64,000 bases of DNA from Roseibacillus ishigakijimensis. GTDB lineage: Bacteria > Verrucomicrobiota > Verrucomicrobiia > Verrucomicrobiales > Akkermansiaceae. Of the stretch, positions 55,158 to 61,781 are shown one piece after another (the first letter of the stretch is position 1; every line of letters starts with the position of its first letter). The notes beneath the pieces were generated by a model, which saw nothing but the letters and a program-made list of their open reading frames with translations, searched no databases and was not told the origin of the DNA. The DNA lies in NCBI RefSeq assembly GCF_016595415.1, contig NZ_JAENIO010000003.1, positions 62,001-126,000 of the forward strand, given 5' to 3'. A program made the position numbers and the translations under genes.

Positions 55158-55646
55158 GTGATCGCATTCAAGGAATGGCAAACAGTGTGCGCGGCCCTGG
55201 CCGCAGGGAGGCAGAGGGTGATTTTGCGCAAGGGGGGAATCCATGAAGGACGCGAGGGGTTTGCGTGGAAGCATGAGCGCTTCGCCCTCTTTCCCACTCG
55301 CTTTCATGCCCAGCGGGAAGGCCTCAAGCCAGCGGACTGGGAGCGCTTTGGAGAAGGACCCTTTGAAGAATGGCAGGAAGGCGAGGTGGTGCCCATTCGC
55401 TGGGAATGCGTGGTCGAAAAGGCGGTGACCTTGGAATCCTGGGAAGAGGTCGCAGCCCTGGACGAGGCCCACATCTGGACCGAGGAGGTGGTGCGCGAGC
55501 GCTTTGCTTGGGAGATGAAGGGGATGAAGGGCCAGAGCCTGCATGCGGCCTTTGTCGAGACCCGGGAGCTGGCCGAGCCCTTCGAGGTCACCTACGCCAA
55601 GCGGTTGCATGGGGGGTGTCGCAGTTGGTTGGAATTGAAAAAGTAA
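55158..55646 (+). CDS. DUF1802 family protein
   Basis: A 162-residue DUF1802 protein. Family landmarks: AFKEWQTVCAALAAGRQRVILRKGG near the start, FALFPTRFHAQREG and a C-terminal FEVTYAKRLHGGCRSWLEL. No function is known; it is common in bacteria as a stand-alone domain. A very long open frame runs upstream antisense to ligA; the real start is the GTG at 55158. ribF follows after 3 bases, so they form an operon. Confidence 0.8.
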   Translation: MIAFKEWQTVCAALAAGRQRVILRKGGIHEGREGFAWKHERFALFPTRFHAQREGLKPADWERFGEGPFEEWQEGEVVPIRWECVVEKAVTLESWEEVAALDEAHIWTEEVVRERFAWEMKGMKGQSLHAAFVETRELAEPFEVTYAKRLHGGCRSWLELKK

Positions 55647-55649
55647 GGG

Positions 55650-56576
55650 ATGAGGCGGCTGCGATTGGAGGACTTGCCCTCGGTGGAGGAGCCCCTGGCG
55701 TTGGCTTTGGGCGTTTTTGACGGCATTCATCTGGGTCACCAGGAGGTCATGGCGCGGGCGAAGACGCAGGCGGGGGCGGCGGGCGGGCTGGCCGGAGTGG
55801 TCACCTTCGAACCCCATCCCGTGCAGGTTCTCGCCCCCGAGCGCGCGCCGAGGCGTTTGCTCGCCAGCCTCGCCCACAAAGAGCGCTTGTTGGCCGAGCT
55901 GGGGCTGGACCTGATGGTGGTGGTTGCTTTTGACGAGGAATTTGCGGCGCGAGAAGCCGAGGATTTTTTGGCCCAGCTCGCACAGGCTCCCCGTTTGCGG
56001 GCGCTGGCGATGGGGCAAGACTGGCGCTTCGGCAAGGAGAGGCGGGGCAACGTCGCTTTGCTGGAAAAATTCGGGCAGGAGCAGGGAGTGGCGATTGAGG
56101 CCGTGCCCGCGGTGATGAAAGCGGGGGAGCGCATTAGCAGCACGCGCATCCGTCAAGCCTTGCGCGATGGCAACCTGGCGGCTGCCGAGGAGATGCTCGG
56201 GCGGCAATACTCGATTTTGGGCACCGTTTCGCAAGGACGGCAGCTGGGGCGAACCCTGGGGTTTCCCACCGCCAATGTCGTGCCCCAGGGCGAGCAACTT
56301 CCGCCAGATGGGGTCTGGGTGGTGCAAACCCGGACCGACGGTGAGGCGTGGCGCGGTGGGGTGGCCAACTTGGGACACCGGCCCACGCTGGAGGCCGAGG
56401 AAGAGCGCGTGCTGGAAGTTCATCTGCTGGACTGGCAGGGAGACCTCTATGACCAGGAACTTGAGGTGCGCTTCCTGCGGCAGCTGCGGCCCGAGCAGAA
56501 ATTCACCGGCCTGGATGCGCTGCAAAAGCAAATCGCCCGCGACGTGGCCAAGGCGCGGGACTACCTGGCGCGATGA
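55650..56576 (+). CDS. ribF: Bifunctional riboflavin kinase/FAD synthetase
   Basis: A 308-residue enzyme making FMN and FAD from riboflavin. The N-terminal adenylyltransferase has GVFDGIHLGHQEVM and AMGQDWRFGKERRG and ISSTRIRQAL; the C-terminal kinase has GRTLGFPTANVVP and the VHLLDWQGDLYDQELEVRFLRQLRPEQKF stretch, here given only as markers. Normal length. ATG start with AAGGG close ahead. Overlaps the next gene by ATGA. Confidence 0.96.
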   Translation: MRRLRLEDLPSVEEPLALALGVFDGIHLGHQEVMARAKTQAGAAGGLAGVVTFEPHPVQVLAPERAPRRLLASLAHKERLLAELGLDLMVVVAFDEEFAAREAEDFLAQLAQAPRLRALAMGQDWRFGKERRGNVALLEKFGQEQGVAIEAVPAVMKAGERISSTRIRQALRDGNLAAAEEMLGRQYSILGTVSQGRQLGRTLGFPTANVVPQGEQLPPDGVWVVQTRTDGEAWRGGVANLGHRPTLEAEEERVLEVHLLDWQGDLYDQELEVRFLRQLRPEQKFTGLDALQKQIARDVAKARDYLAR

Positions 56577-57010
56577 AGCGGGCGCTGCGGAAGTGGTGGC
56601 AGCTCAGTGGGCGTCAGGCTCCGCTGACTTTTCTACTCCGCCAACGAGTGGTCGTAGCTGTGACTTTGGGAGTGACTGCGGTCTATCTCTATTTTTCCGC
56701 GCAGGGCGTGTCGCTCTGGCGTTGTTGGTTTCGCGAAGTAACGGGGTTGAGATGTCCGGGTTGCGGTTTAACGACAGGTTGCAAGGCCGTCCTGCAGGGG
56801 GACTTTGTCGCGGGTTGGCAAGCCCACTGGTTCAGCCCCTTGGTAGTGGCGGGGTTGTTGACGCTTCCCGTTTTCCTGGCCGTGCCTGCTGCGGGAAGAG
56901 AGCGGCTCCTGCTGGTTTTTGAACGAATTGAGCAGCGCAGTCGCTTGCTTTACCTGTTGGCCCTCATCCTGGTCGGGCAGACTCTCCTGCGTGCGCTGGC
57001 GGGGAGTTAG
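56573..57010 (+). CDS. DUF2752 membrane protein
   Basis: A 145-residue membrane protein with the DUF2752 core CPGCGLTTGCKAVLQGDFVAGWQAHWFSPLV and three hydrophobic segments (about 23-41, 84-103 and 122-139). The CxxC pair near the membrane is conserved in the family; function unknown. ATG start overlapping the ribF stop, so it is translated from the ribF message. The basic N-terminus is cytoplasmic. Confidence 0.85.
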   Translation: MKRALRKWWQLSGRQAPLTFLLRQRVVVAVTLGVTAVYLYFSAQGVSLWRCWFREVTGLRCPGCGLTTGCKAVLQGDFVAGWQAHWFSPLVVAGLLTLPVFLAVPAAGRERLLLVFERIEQRSRLLYLLALILVGQTLLRALAGS

Positions 57011-57020
57011 GAAATGGGAA

Positions 57021-57060
57021 GGGGTGAAGGCCTGATTTCCACATGTCCGGCCTTCACCCC
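57021..57060 (+). repeat. 12-bp inverted repeat after DUF2752
   Basis: GGGGTGAAGGCC at 57021-57032 and its exact complement at 57049-57060, with a 16-base loop. It lies 11 bases after the stop of the DUF2752 gene and would make a strong hairpin, but no T tract follows on the plus strand. It may be a factor-assisted terminator. Confidence 0.6.
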
Positions 57061-57559
57061 TGAATATCCAGCAAAGTCAAATTCCATCAAAAGTCCCGGT
57101 TGCAGGGGGGGCCGGTCGTGTGGAAGCGTGAGCGAGGTATTGCGTTGTCGTTCCGGACGGGGCATCCAGAGGCTGACGCTCCAAATGGAGCTTGAGCATT
57201 GCAGGAAAGTAGCTGGTCCGCGCGTGCGCGAACGCTCTTCGGGGAAAGCCTAGGGAACCACCGTTCTCACGAGCCCGGTTGAATCTGGTGGAGCGAATGA
57301 GCTGGAGAAGATTGGCGTTCATGAGTCTAGGTGAGGAAGAGCTGACGGTCCCCAGTGTGCCTTGCTGCGGGTGGGAGGGGGATAGAAGAAATCCCTCAAC
57401 TTCGTCTTGTTCGCCCTTCGCGCGGCTCCCGGGTAAAACGATGAAAAAAATTCATGAAAGTTATGAGGAAGGCTCATAGATAAGGAATTGTGTTGTTTTT
57501 AAGAGGGTTGGAGGGCGAAAATTTTGTATCTCAGGCTGAAAATAGGAGAGCCTGCTTGA

Positions 57560-57584
57560 CGGTCCGGTAAGGGCCGGTCTTTTT
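57560..57584 (+). terminator. Weak terminator-like hairpin in the gene-poor stretch
   Basis: CGGTCC, loop GGTAA, GGGCCG (six pairs with one G-U), then GTC and five T. It is on plus with no gene just upstream, so it either ends a small untranslated transcript or is chance. Confidence 0.35.
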
Positions 57585-57644
57585 CTTAGTAGGGAAAATC
57601 CCTCAAAAGGCTCTCTTCTGGAAAAAAGAGCAGAGGCTTGGCCA

Positions 57645-58370
57645 CTAGTCCCAAAGGTCTCTATTATTGGGAGAAAGGGGGGAGGTGGCTTCGTCCTGGG
57701 GAGCCAGTCGTGCGAAGAGTTCCTTGCGGTTGCGGAGCCCAGCGTGCTGGAAGAGGACATGCAAATCCCGTTCAACAGATTTGGGAGAACAGGCCAGGTG
57801 GTCTGCAATCTCCTGGTTGGAATGGCCTTGGAGGAGGAGCTTGGTGGCCTGCAAGGTGCGGGCGGGCAGCCCGGCGAGATCCAAGGTTTCGTAGGCTTCC
57901 TGATAGAGAAGTTCTTCCACCGGTGAGCCTACGACGATGGCGTAGGCGGCTTGTCCCTTGTCGTTCCACGCCACGGTGCGGAAGGCGGCCTTCACGGGTT
58001 GGAATTCCCCTTGCGCGTTTTTGAGGTCGACCAGACAGCGAAATTCTCCTTTTTCGTTGCGGCGGAAGAATTGGTGGCCCTGCAGCATGACGGCGTAGTG
58101 CTTCACCCGGATAAAGCGGTAATAGAAGCTGATATTGAGGGGGGTGACGTCCGGGTCGGGGAGGCCATAGAAGGCGGCGGCGGCGTCGTTGTGAATCCGG
58201 CAAAAGGGGGTCTTGTCGACGGAGAGGAAGGCCGTCTGCACCAGATAATGATTGAGAAGGGGTTGATAGGGCATGAAGTCCGCACTGGACTTGAGAGGAA
58301 TACAATCGAGCGCGGGGCTCGCTTGCACCCGACGGATGATGGTCTCGAGGCTGCGGGAAAGGTAGTCCAT
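57645..58370 (-). CDS. LuxR-type transcriptional regulator
   Basis: A 241-residue regulator. The C-terminal HTH (about 170-225) carries the LuxR signature LLLQGHSNQEIADHLACSPKSVERDLHVLFQHAG with the ...SVERDLH recognition helix, here split by its own pattern. The N-terminal 160 residues form a sensor domain, partly PAS-like (FCRIHNDAAAAFYGLPD, YAVMLQGHQFFRRNEKGEFRC). ATG start. It is 10 bases after a second LuxR-type gene on the same strand; the two probably share a message. Confidence 0.84.
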   Translation of the reverse strand: MDYLSRSLETIIRRVQASPALDCIPLKSSADFMPYQPLLNHYLVQTAFLSVDKTPFCRIHNDAAAAFYGLPDPDVTPLNISFYYRFIRVKHYAVMLQGHQFFRRNEKGEFRCLVDLKNAQGEFQPVKAAFRTVAWNDKGQAAYAIVVGSPVEELLYQEAYETLDLAGLPARTLQATKLLLQGHSNQEIADHLACSPKSVERDLHVLFQHAGLRNRKELFARLAPQDEATSPLSPNNRDLWD

Positions 58371-58380
58371 GCGGAAAGGG

Positions 58381-59055
58381 TCAGAGGAGGGGGGAGGTGC
58401 ACTTTTTGATCAGTGCCAATTGGTTGGGCTGACCGGTGAGATCGTAGATGGCGGTGAGGTGTTTTTCGAGAGTCTTGATGGAAATTTGCAATTGTTCGGC
58501 AATGGTTGCCATCGGGAGGCCTTTCAGCAACAGGGTGAATACTTCCTTCTGGCGGGGAGTGAGAAAATCGGGATCGCAGAAAGCATAGGCTTGTGCTAGA
58601 GTCGGTTGAGCGGTCGGGGCGTAGAAGTGGGCGTAGGTGGTGGCCCGGCCATCGCGGTCGGTGATGAGGGCGTGAGCCAAATCGCTAACCGTTATCCAGC
58701 TATCATCCGGAAGATTGAGGCTGGCGGTGTGTTCCATCGGCTCGGTTGCTCCTCTGAAGAAGTGTTCAAAGGCCCGGAAACGGAAATGAGCGGTCGACAT
58801 ATCGCAATGATAGACGGTGTGGTACTCGTTTTCCTGCGCAATGAAGCCTCCGGGCACCGCCATGGCGGCAGCCATTTTTTCACTGATGTAGAGGGCGGAA
58901 AGAGGATCGCAGCGATAGACCAGCACCCAGAGCGGGTAGCTCTCGATGATTTCGCTGACCTGTGCACATTTGCGGAGTTGGTAATCCTCGTCCACGCAGT
59001 TTTCCTGCTGCAAGCGCAGGGCAATTTTTTTGGCGATGGCGACGGATCCGGGCAT
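58381..59055 (-). CDS. LuxR-type transcriptional regulator
   Basis: A 224-residue regulator, first of the tandem pair. The C-terminal HTH (about 166-220) shows LTPRQKEVFTLLLKGLPM, then ATIAEQLQISIKTLEKHLTAIYDLTG, the LuxR pattern. The N-terminal sensor domain differs from that of the downstream partner, though both share the pattern of aromatic residues around a central YHCDM or AVMLQGH stretch. ATG start. A 13-bp palindrome 18 bases upstream may be its operator. Confidence 0.84.
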   Translation of the reverse strand: MPGSVAIAKKIALRLQQENCVDEDYQLRKCAQVSEIIESYPLWVLVYRCDPLSALYISEKMAAAMAVPGGFIAQENEYHTVYHCDMSTAHFRFRAFEHFFRGATEPMEHTASLNLPDDSWITVSDLAHALITDRDGRATTYAHFYAPTAQPTLAQAYAFCDPDFLTPRQKEVFTLLLKGLPMATIAEQLQISIKTLEKHLTAIYDLTGQPNQLALIKKCTSPLL

Positions 59056-59072
59056 GAATGCGGAAAAAGCAG

Positions 59073-59085
59073 TTTCTAGTAGAAA
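59073..59085. promoter_or_regulatory. Palindrome upstream of the LuxR pair
   Basis: TTTCTA-G-TAGAAA, a perfect inverted repeat 18 bases before the ATG at 59055, in the region where the promoter (TTGAAA-N17-AAACTG) would end. Suits a regulator binding site. Confidence 0.45.
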
Positions 59086-59160
59086 AGGCGACTTTCAAGC
59101 GGAAAGAAAACCATCCTTCATGCCAGTTGTTAGTCTTTTAGTGTCCTCTTCGCTAGCCAG

Positions 59161-60363
59161 TTAAAACTGGCAGGAAATCCCCGCGTTGAGGAACCAGCCT
59201 TCGTTCTCGTGATGGCCCTGGAAGCCGTAGAGGGAGGTCTGACTGCGGCGGGACTCGGCGATGACGCGAACGAGAGCCAAGTCGCCTCGCCAAGAGCCCA
59301 GATGGAGGGAGGTGCCGAGGGAGAGCAAGTGTTGGTCGAAGTCGCTATTGAGGGGGGTCTGGTAAGGCTCTTCCATAGCGGACTCCACATAGAGGTAGCC
59401 GGCATGGAGAGAGCAGAGCGGGTTCACCTGCCAAGTGGTGCCCACCCCAACCAGCCAGCTGTCTTGCCAGTCGACGGGCTGCTCGACGGATTGCGCGGGA
59501 GTTTCCACCGCCAACTTATCCACCGCAGACCAACCGGACCACTGGACCCGGAAGCCGAGGGACCAGGACTCGCTGAGCAGCCAATCCGCCTCCAGCGTCC
59601 AATGGGCGGGAAAATCGAGGGGCGAACGGGCGTCTAACTTGCCATCGGGTAGAAAGGGGGTGCCGCTCTGGTAGCTCACCGAGCCTTCGTAATCCAAGTC
59701 GAAGCCGGAGCGGTAGCCGATTCCCCAAGAGAAGCGGGGAGTGACCTGATGATGCAGTCCCAATTGGAAGGCGAGGGCTTCGTCGTCCCCCGAAAAACGC
59801 TGTCTGTCATTGGGAAAGATGAGTCCCCGGGTCGCCGTTTTCAATTCGCTATCAATGATGACCAGGTTGGCTCCCAGGGAGAAACCCTGTCCCAATTCCA
59901 CCGCTCCTCCCAGAAGGTATTCGAGATGAGTCATCTCCGCGCTCTGGCCAAAGCGGGCAAAGGGAACCGAAGAGGGCCACTCGGCTTCCTGTCCATAGGG
60001 AGTGCGCACACCGAAGCCTACAGCCAGACGGCGATCGTGAATCTCGAAGGGATGGGCGTAGAAAAAAGAGCCGGCAAAACGCTCGTTGTCTTCCAGTTCG
60101 TAGGTTTGGGTGCCTTGGCGGACTTCTACTTCTCCAGCGGGGAAAAAGAGGTTGGCCGAGGCATTCGGGCGTTCGGCCCAGACGAGGGCACCGGGATTGT
60201 AGTGGAGCAACTCCGCCCCTCCTTCACTGGGGGAAGAGGTGTTCCCTCGAGCGGATGCGCGCGCGGACTGATACTCGAAGCCGAAGCCCGCTGCTCGGGT
60301 GGACGCGGTTAGGGCAAGGAGGGAGAGAAGGCCAACCGGAGCAGTGAAGAGCGCAGTATTCAT
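59161..60363 (-). CDS. FadL-like outer-membrane beta-barrel protein
   Basis: A 400-residue exported barrel. Signal peptide MNTALFTAPVGLLSLLALT (cut near TRA), then AAGFGFEYQSARASARGN and LLHYNPGALVW, the FadL-type N-terminal hatch with its NPG motif. Last residues AGISCQF end in Phe. Likely transports a hydrophobic compound. Lower similarity to the copy at 3141-4409 than a recent duplication would give. ATG start. A TTGACA element about 40 bases upstream may be its promoter. Next to the LuxR pair, which may control it. Confidence 0.78.
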   Translation of the reverse strand: MNTALFTAPVGLLSLLALTASTRAAGFGFEYQSARASARGNTSSPSEGGAELLHYNPGALVWAERPNASANLFFPAGEVEVRQGTQTYELEDNERFAGSFFYAHPFEIHDRRLAVGFGVRTPYGQEAEWPSSVPFARFGQSAEMTHLEYLLGGAVELGQGFSLGANLVIIDSELKTATRGLIFPNDRQRFSGDDEALAFQLGLHHQVTPRFSWGIGYRSGFDLDYEGSVSYQSGTPFLPDGKLDARSPLDFPAHWTLEADWLLSESWSLGFRVQWSGWSAVDKLAVETPAQSVEQPVDWQDSWLVGVGTTWQVNPLCSLHAGYLYVESAMEEPYQTPLNSDFDQHLLSLGTSLHLGSWRGDLALVRVIAESRRSQTSLYGFQGHHENEGWFLNAGISCQF

Positions 60364-60653
60364 AAGCTAGAGAGCTTCCGTTGTCCGGAATCGAGCTGTT
60401 AGTCAAGTTGTCAATAACTCCAACTGGGAGAAATTGAGCCTTTTTAGGCCGGGAAAAGGGCCGCGTGGGCAGATGGTTCCATCCCGGGAACAGGGGGGGA
60501 CCCGTTGGCACGAGAGCAGCGCTGACGCCAAGGCCAGAGATGAGGGAGGACCCTCTAACCCCTTATGCCGAGTCATCAGAAGGGAGATAGAGCGAAAAGG
60601 AGGAGCGCACCCTTTTTCGCATCAATTTCCGGAATGGTTCGGGCGAAGGGCTC
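60364..60653. other. Intergenic stretch before the LysM gene end
   Basis: 290 bases. The left 50 bases hold the likely promoter of the FadL-like gene (minus strand TTGACA and TTGACT). A GCCT..AGGC mini-hairpin with an A run at about 60438-60449 may contribute to ending the LysM transcript. Nothing else recognised. Confidence 0.3.
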
Positions 60654-61688
60654 TCAACGGGGCACTTTCAGGCGTTGTCCGATGGCGAGATGGTCCGAGC
60701 GGAGACCGTTGGCTTTTTTCAGCGCAGTCACCGTGCAGCGGTGCTCGCGAGCGATCTTGCTGAGCGTGTCCCCTTTTTTGACAATATAGACTTCCAGCTT
60801 GGGCTCCGCTGGCGCGACCGGGGTCGGCGCGGGCTGTTCCTTTGGTTCTGCTTTCGGTTCCTCTTTTGGCTCGCTTGCGGGGTCGGGCTGGGCGGGCGTT
60901 TGCTCAGCCAATTGCGCTGTCGGGACAGGCTCTGTGGGGGGAGCAGGGGGGCTTTCGGCCCGTTTCTCGTTGGGGACGGTCTCGCTCGCGGGTTCTTGCG
61001 CAGGTTTTGGGGCGGCCGCCTGGCCCAAGGGGCCGGAGGGAGAAGGGGGAGTGGTGGCCAACGCGGGAGTGGATTCATCCGCCGCTTGCGGGGGACTCTT
61101 TGCTGCGGTTTCCGTGGGAGCTGGCTCCCTTTCCGCAGTCTGCTGTGCCACAGTCGCTTTTGCCCCGGGAGTGGCCGATTCCGACAGGGCCCTAGGGGAG
61201 GATGGCGTCTCTTCTTGCGCGACGGCGGGGGGAGGAGTTTCGCTGTGGGCAGCGGGTCGTAGATAGATGATTTGGGTGCGGGTGATTCCGTCTTTATCTG
61301 CGAAGGCTTGCCGGTAGTGTTTCTCAAAGCCCAGCCGGAGGAGTTTGCTTTCCGCTTCGAAGAGTTGGTCGTTGTCCAACTCCCAGAAGACGGCCCAACG
61401 ATCGTAGTCCGGGTCGTCGAAGGGCCGGCGCACCGCCCGGTATTCGTTGAATCCTTCCTGATTCCGGCCTTGCACGGCCGCGAAAAAGAATTCATCCCGG
61501 TTGCTTTCCATCAGGACTTGGAGTTCGGCCCGGCTTCCCCAGGGGGTGAAGTCCCTTTCCTGCCACCGGACGGGGGTGGATTCGTAGGTAACGGGCAGAT
61601 TTGTCGGGGAGGAGAGAGTTTGGGGAGAATCGTCCTTGCAGCTGACGAGGAGGAGGGTGGCGAGAGCCGGGAGAGTAAGTGGTCTCAT
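60654..61688 (-). CDS. LysM-domain lipoprotein
   Basis: A 344-residue lipoprotein (lipobox LLVSC, lipidated Cys 17). After a soluble region (about 25-140) with WGSRAELQVLMESNRDEFFF and an acidic, aromatic stretch comes a long Pro/Ala/Glu linker (about 150-285), then a C-terminal LysM domain (YIVKKGDTLSKIAREHRC, LKKANGLRSDHLAIGQRLKVP) that binds peptidoglycan glycans. It is a cell-wall-tethered envelope protein. ATG at 61688 chosen for the lipobox distance; upstream codons are in frame but would spoil the signal. A strong terminator separates it from the autotransporter. Confidence 0.82.
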   Translation of the reverse strand: MRPLTLPALATLLLVSCKDDSPQTLSSPTNLPVTYESTPVRWQERDFTPWGSRAELQVLMESNRDEFFFAAVQGRNQEGFNEYRAVRRPFDDPDYDRWAVFWELDNDQLFEAESKLLRLGFEKHYRQAFADKDGITRTQIIYLRPAAHSETPPPAVAQEETPSSPRALSESATPGAKATVAQQTAEREPAPTETAAKSPPQAADESTPALATTPPSPSGPLGQAAAPKPAQEPASETVPNEKRAESPPAPPTEPVPTAQLAEQTPAQPDPASEPKEEPKAEPKEQPAPTPVAPAEPKLEVYIVKKGDTLSKIAREHRCTVTALKKANGLRSDHLAIGQRLKVPR

Positions 61689-61716
61689 TTTGTGATAAAA
61701 GAGGTTGGCGTTCACG

Positions 61717-61770
61717 AAAAAAGGGCCGGCCACGCGTCCTGCTGGCAGACAGCAGAATGCGGGCCGACCC
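61717..61770 (-). terminator. Intrinsic terminator after the autotransporter gene
   Basis: A long hairpin on the minus strand: outer GGGTCGGCC/GGCCGGCCC (nine pairs, one G-U), inner CTGCTG/CAGCAG, then CTTTTTT. It follows the autotransporter stop at 61782 by a dozen bases. Confidence 0.92.
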
Positions 61771-61781
61771 GGGCTACGAAC

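Larger units (their letters stand above)
57011..57644. other. Gene-poor stretch of 634 bases
   Basis: No convincing gene. It starts with a perfect 12-bp inverted repeat and ends with a short terminator-like hairpin (both listed). A minus-strand frame of 81 codons (57077-57322) has no motif and ordinary composition, and a plus frame of 66 codons (57279-57479) likewise; neither has a good start signal. The stretch is less GC-rich towards its right end. It may hold a regulatory RNA. Confidence 0.4.

Noticed and set aside
57077-57322. 81-codon minus-strand open frame with ATG start
   Set aside because: No motif, no promoter or ribosome site, and it sits in a stretch lacking any coding signal on either strand; could still be a short unknown protein.
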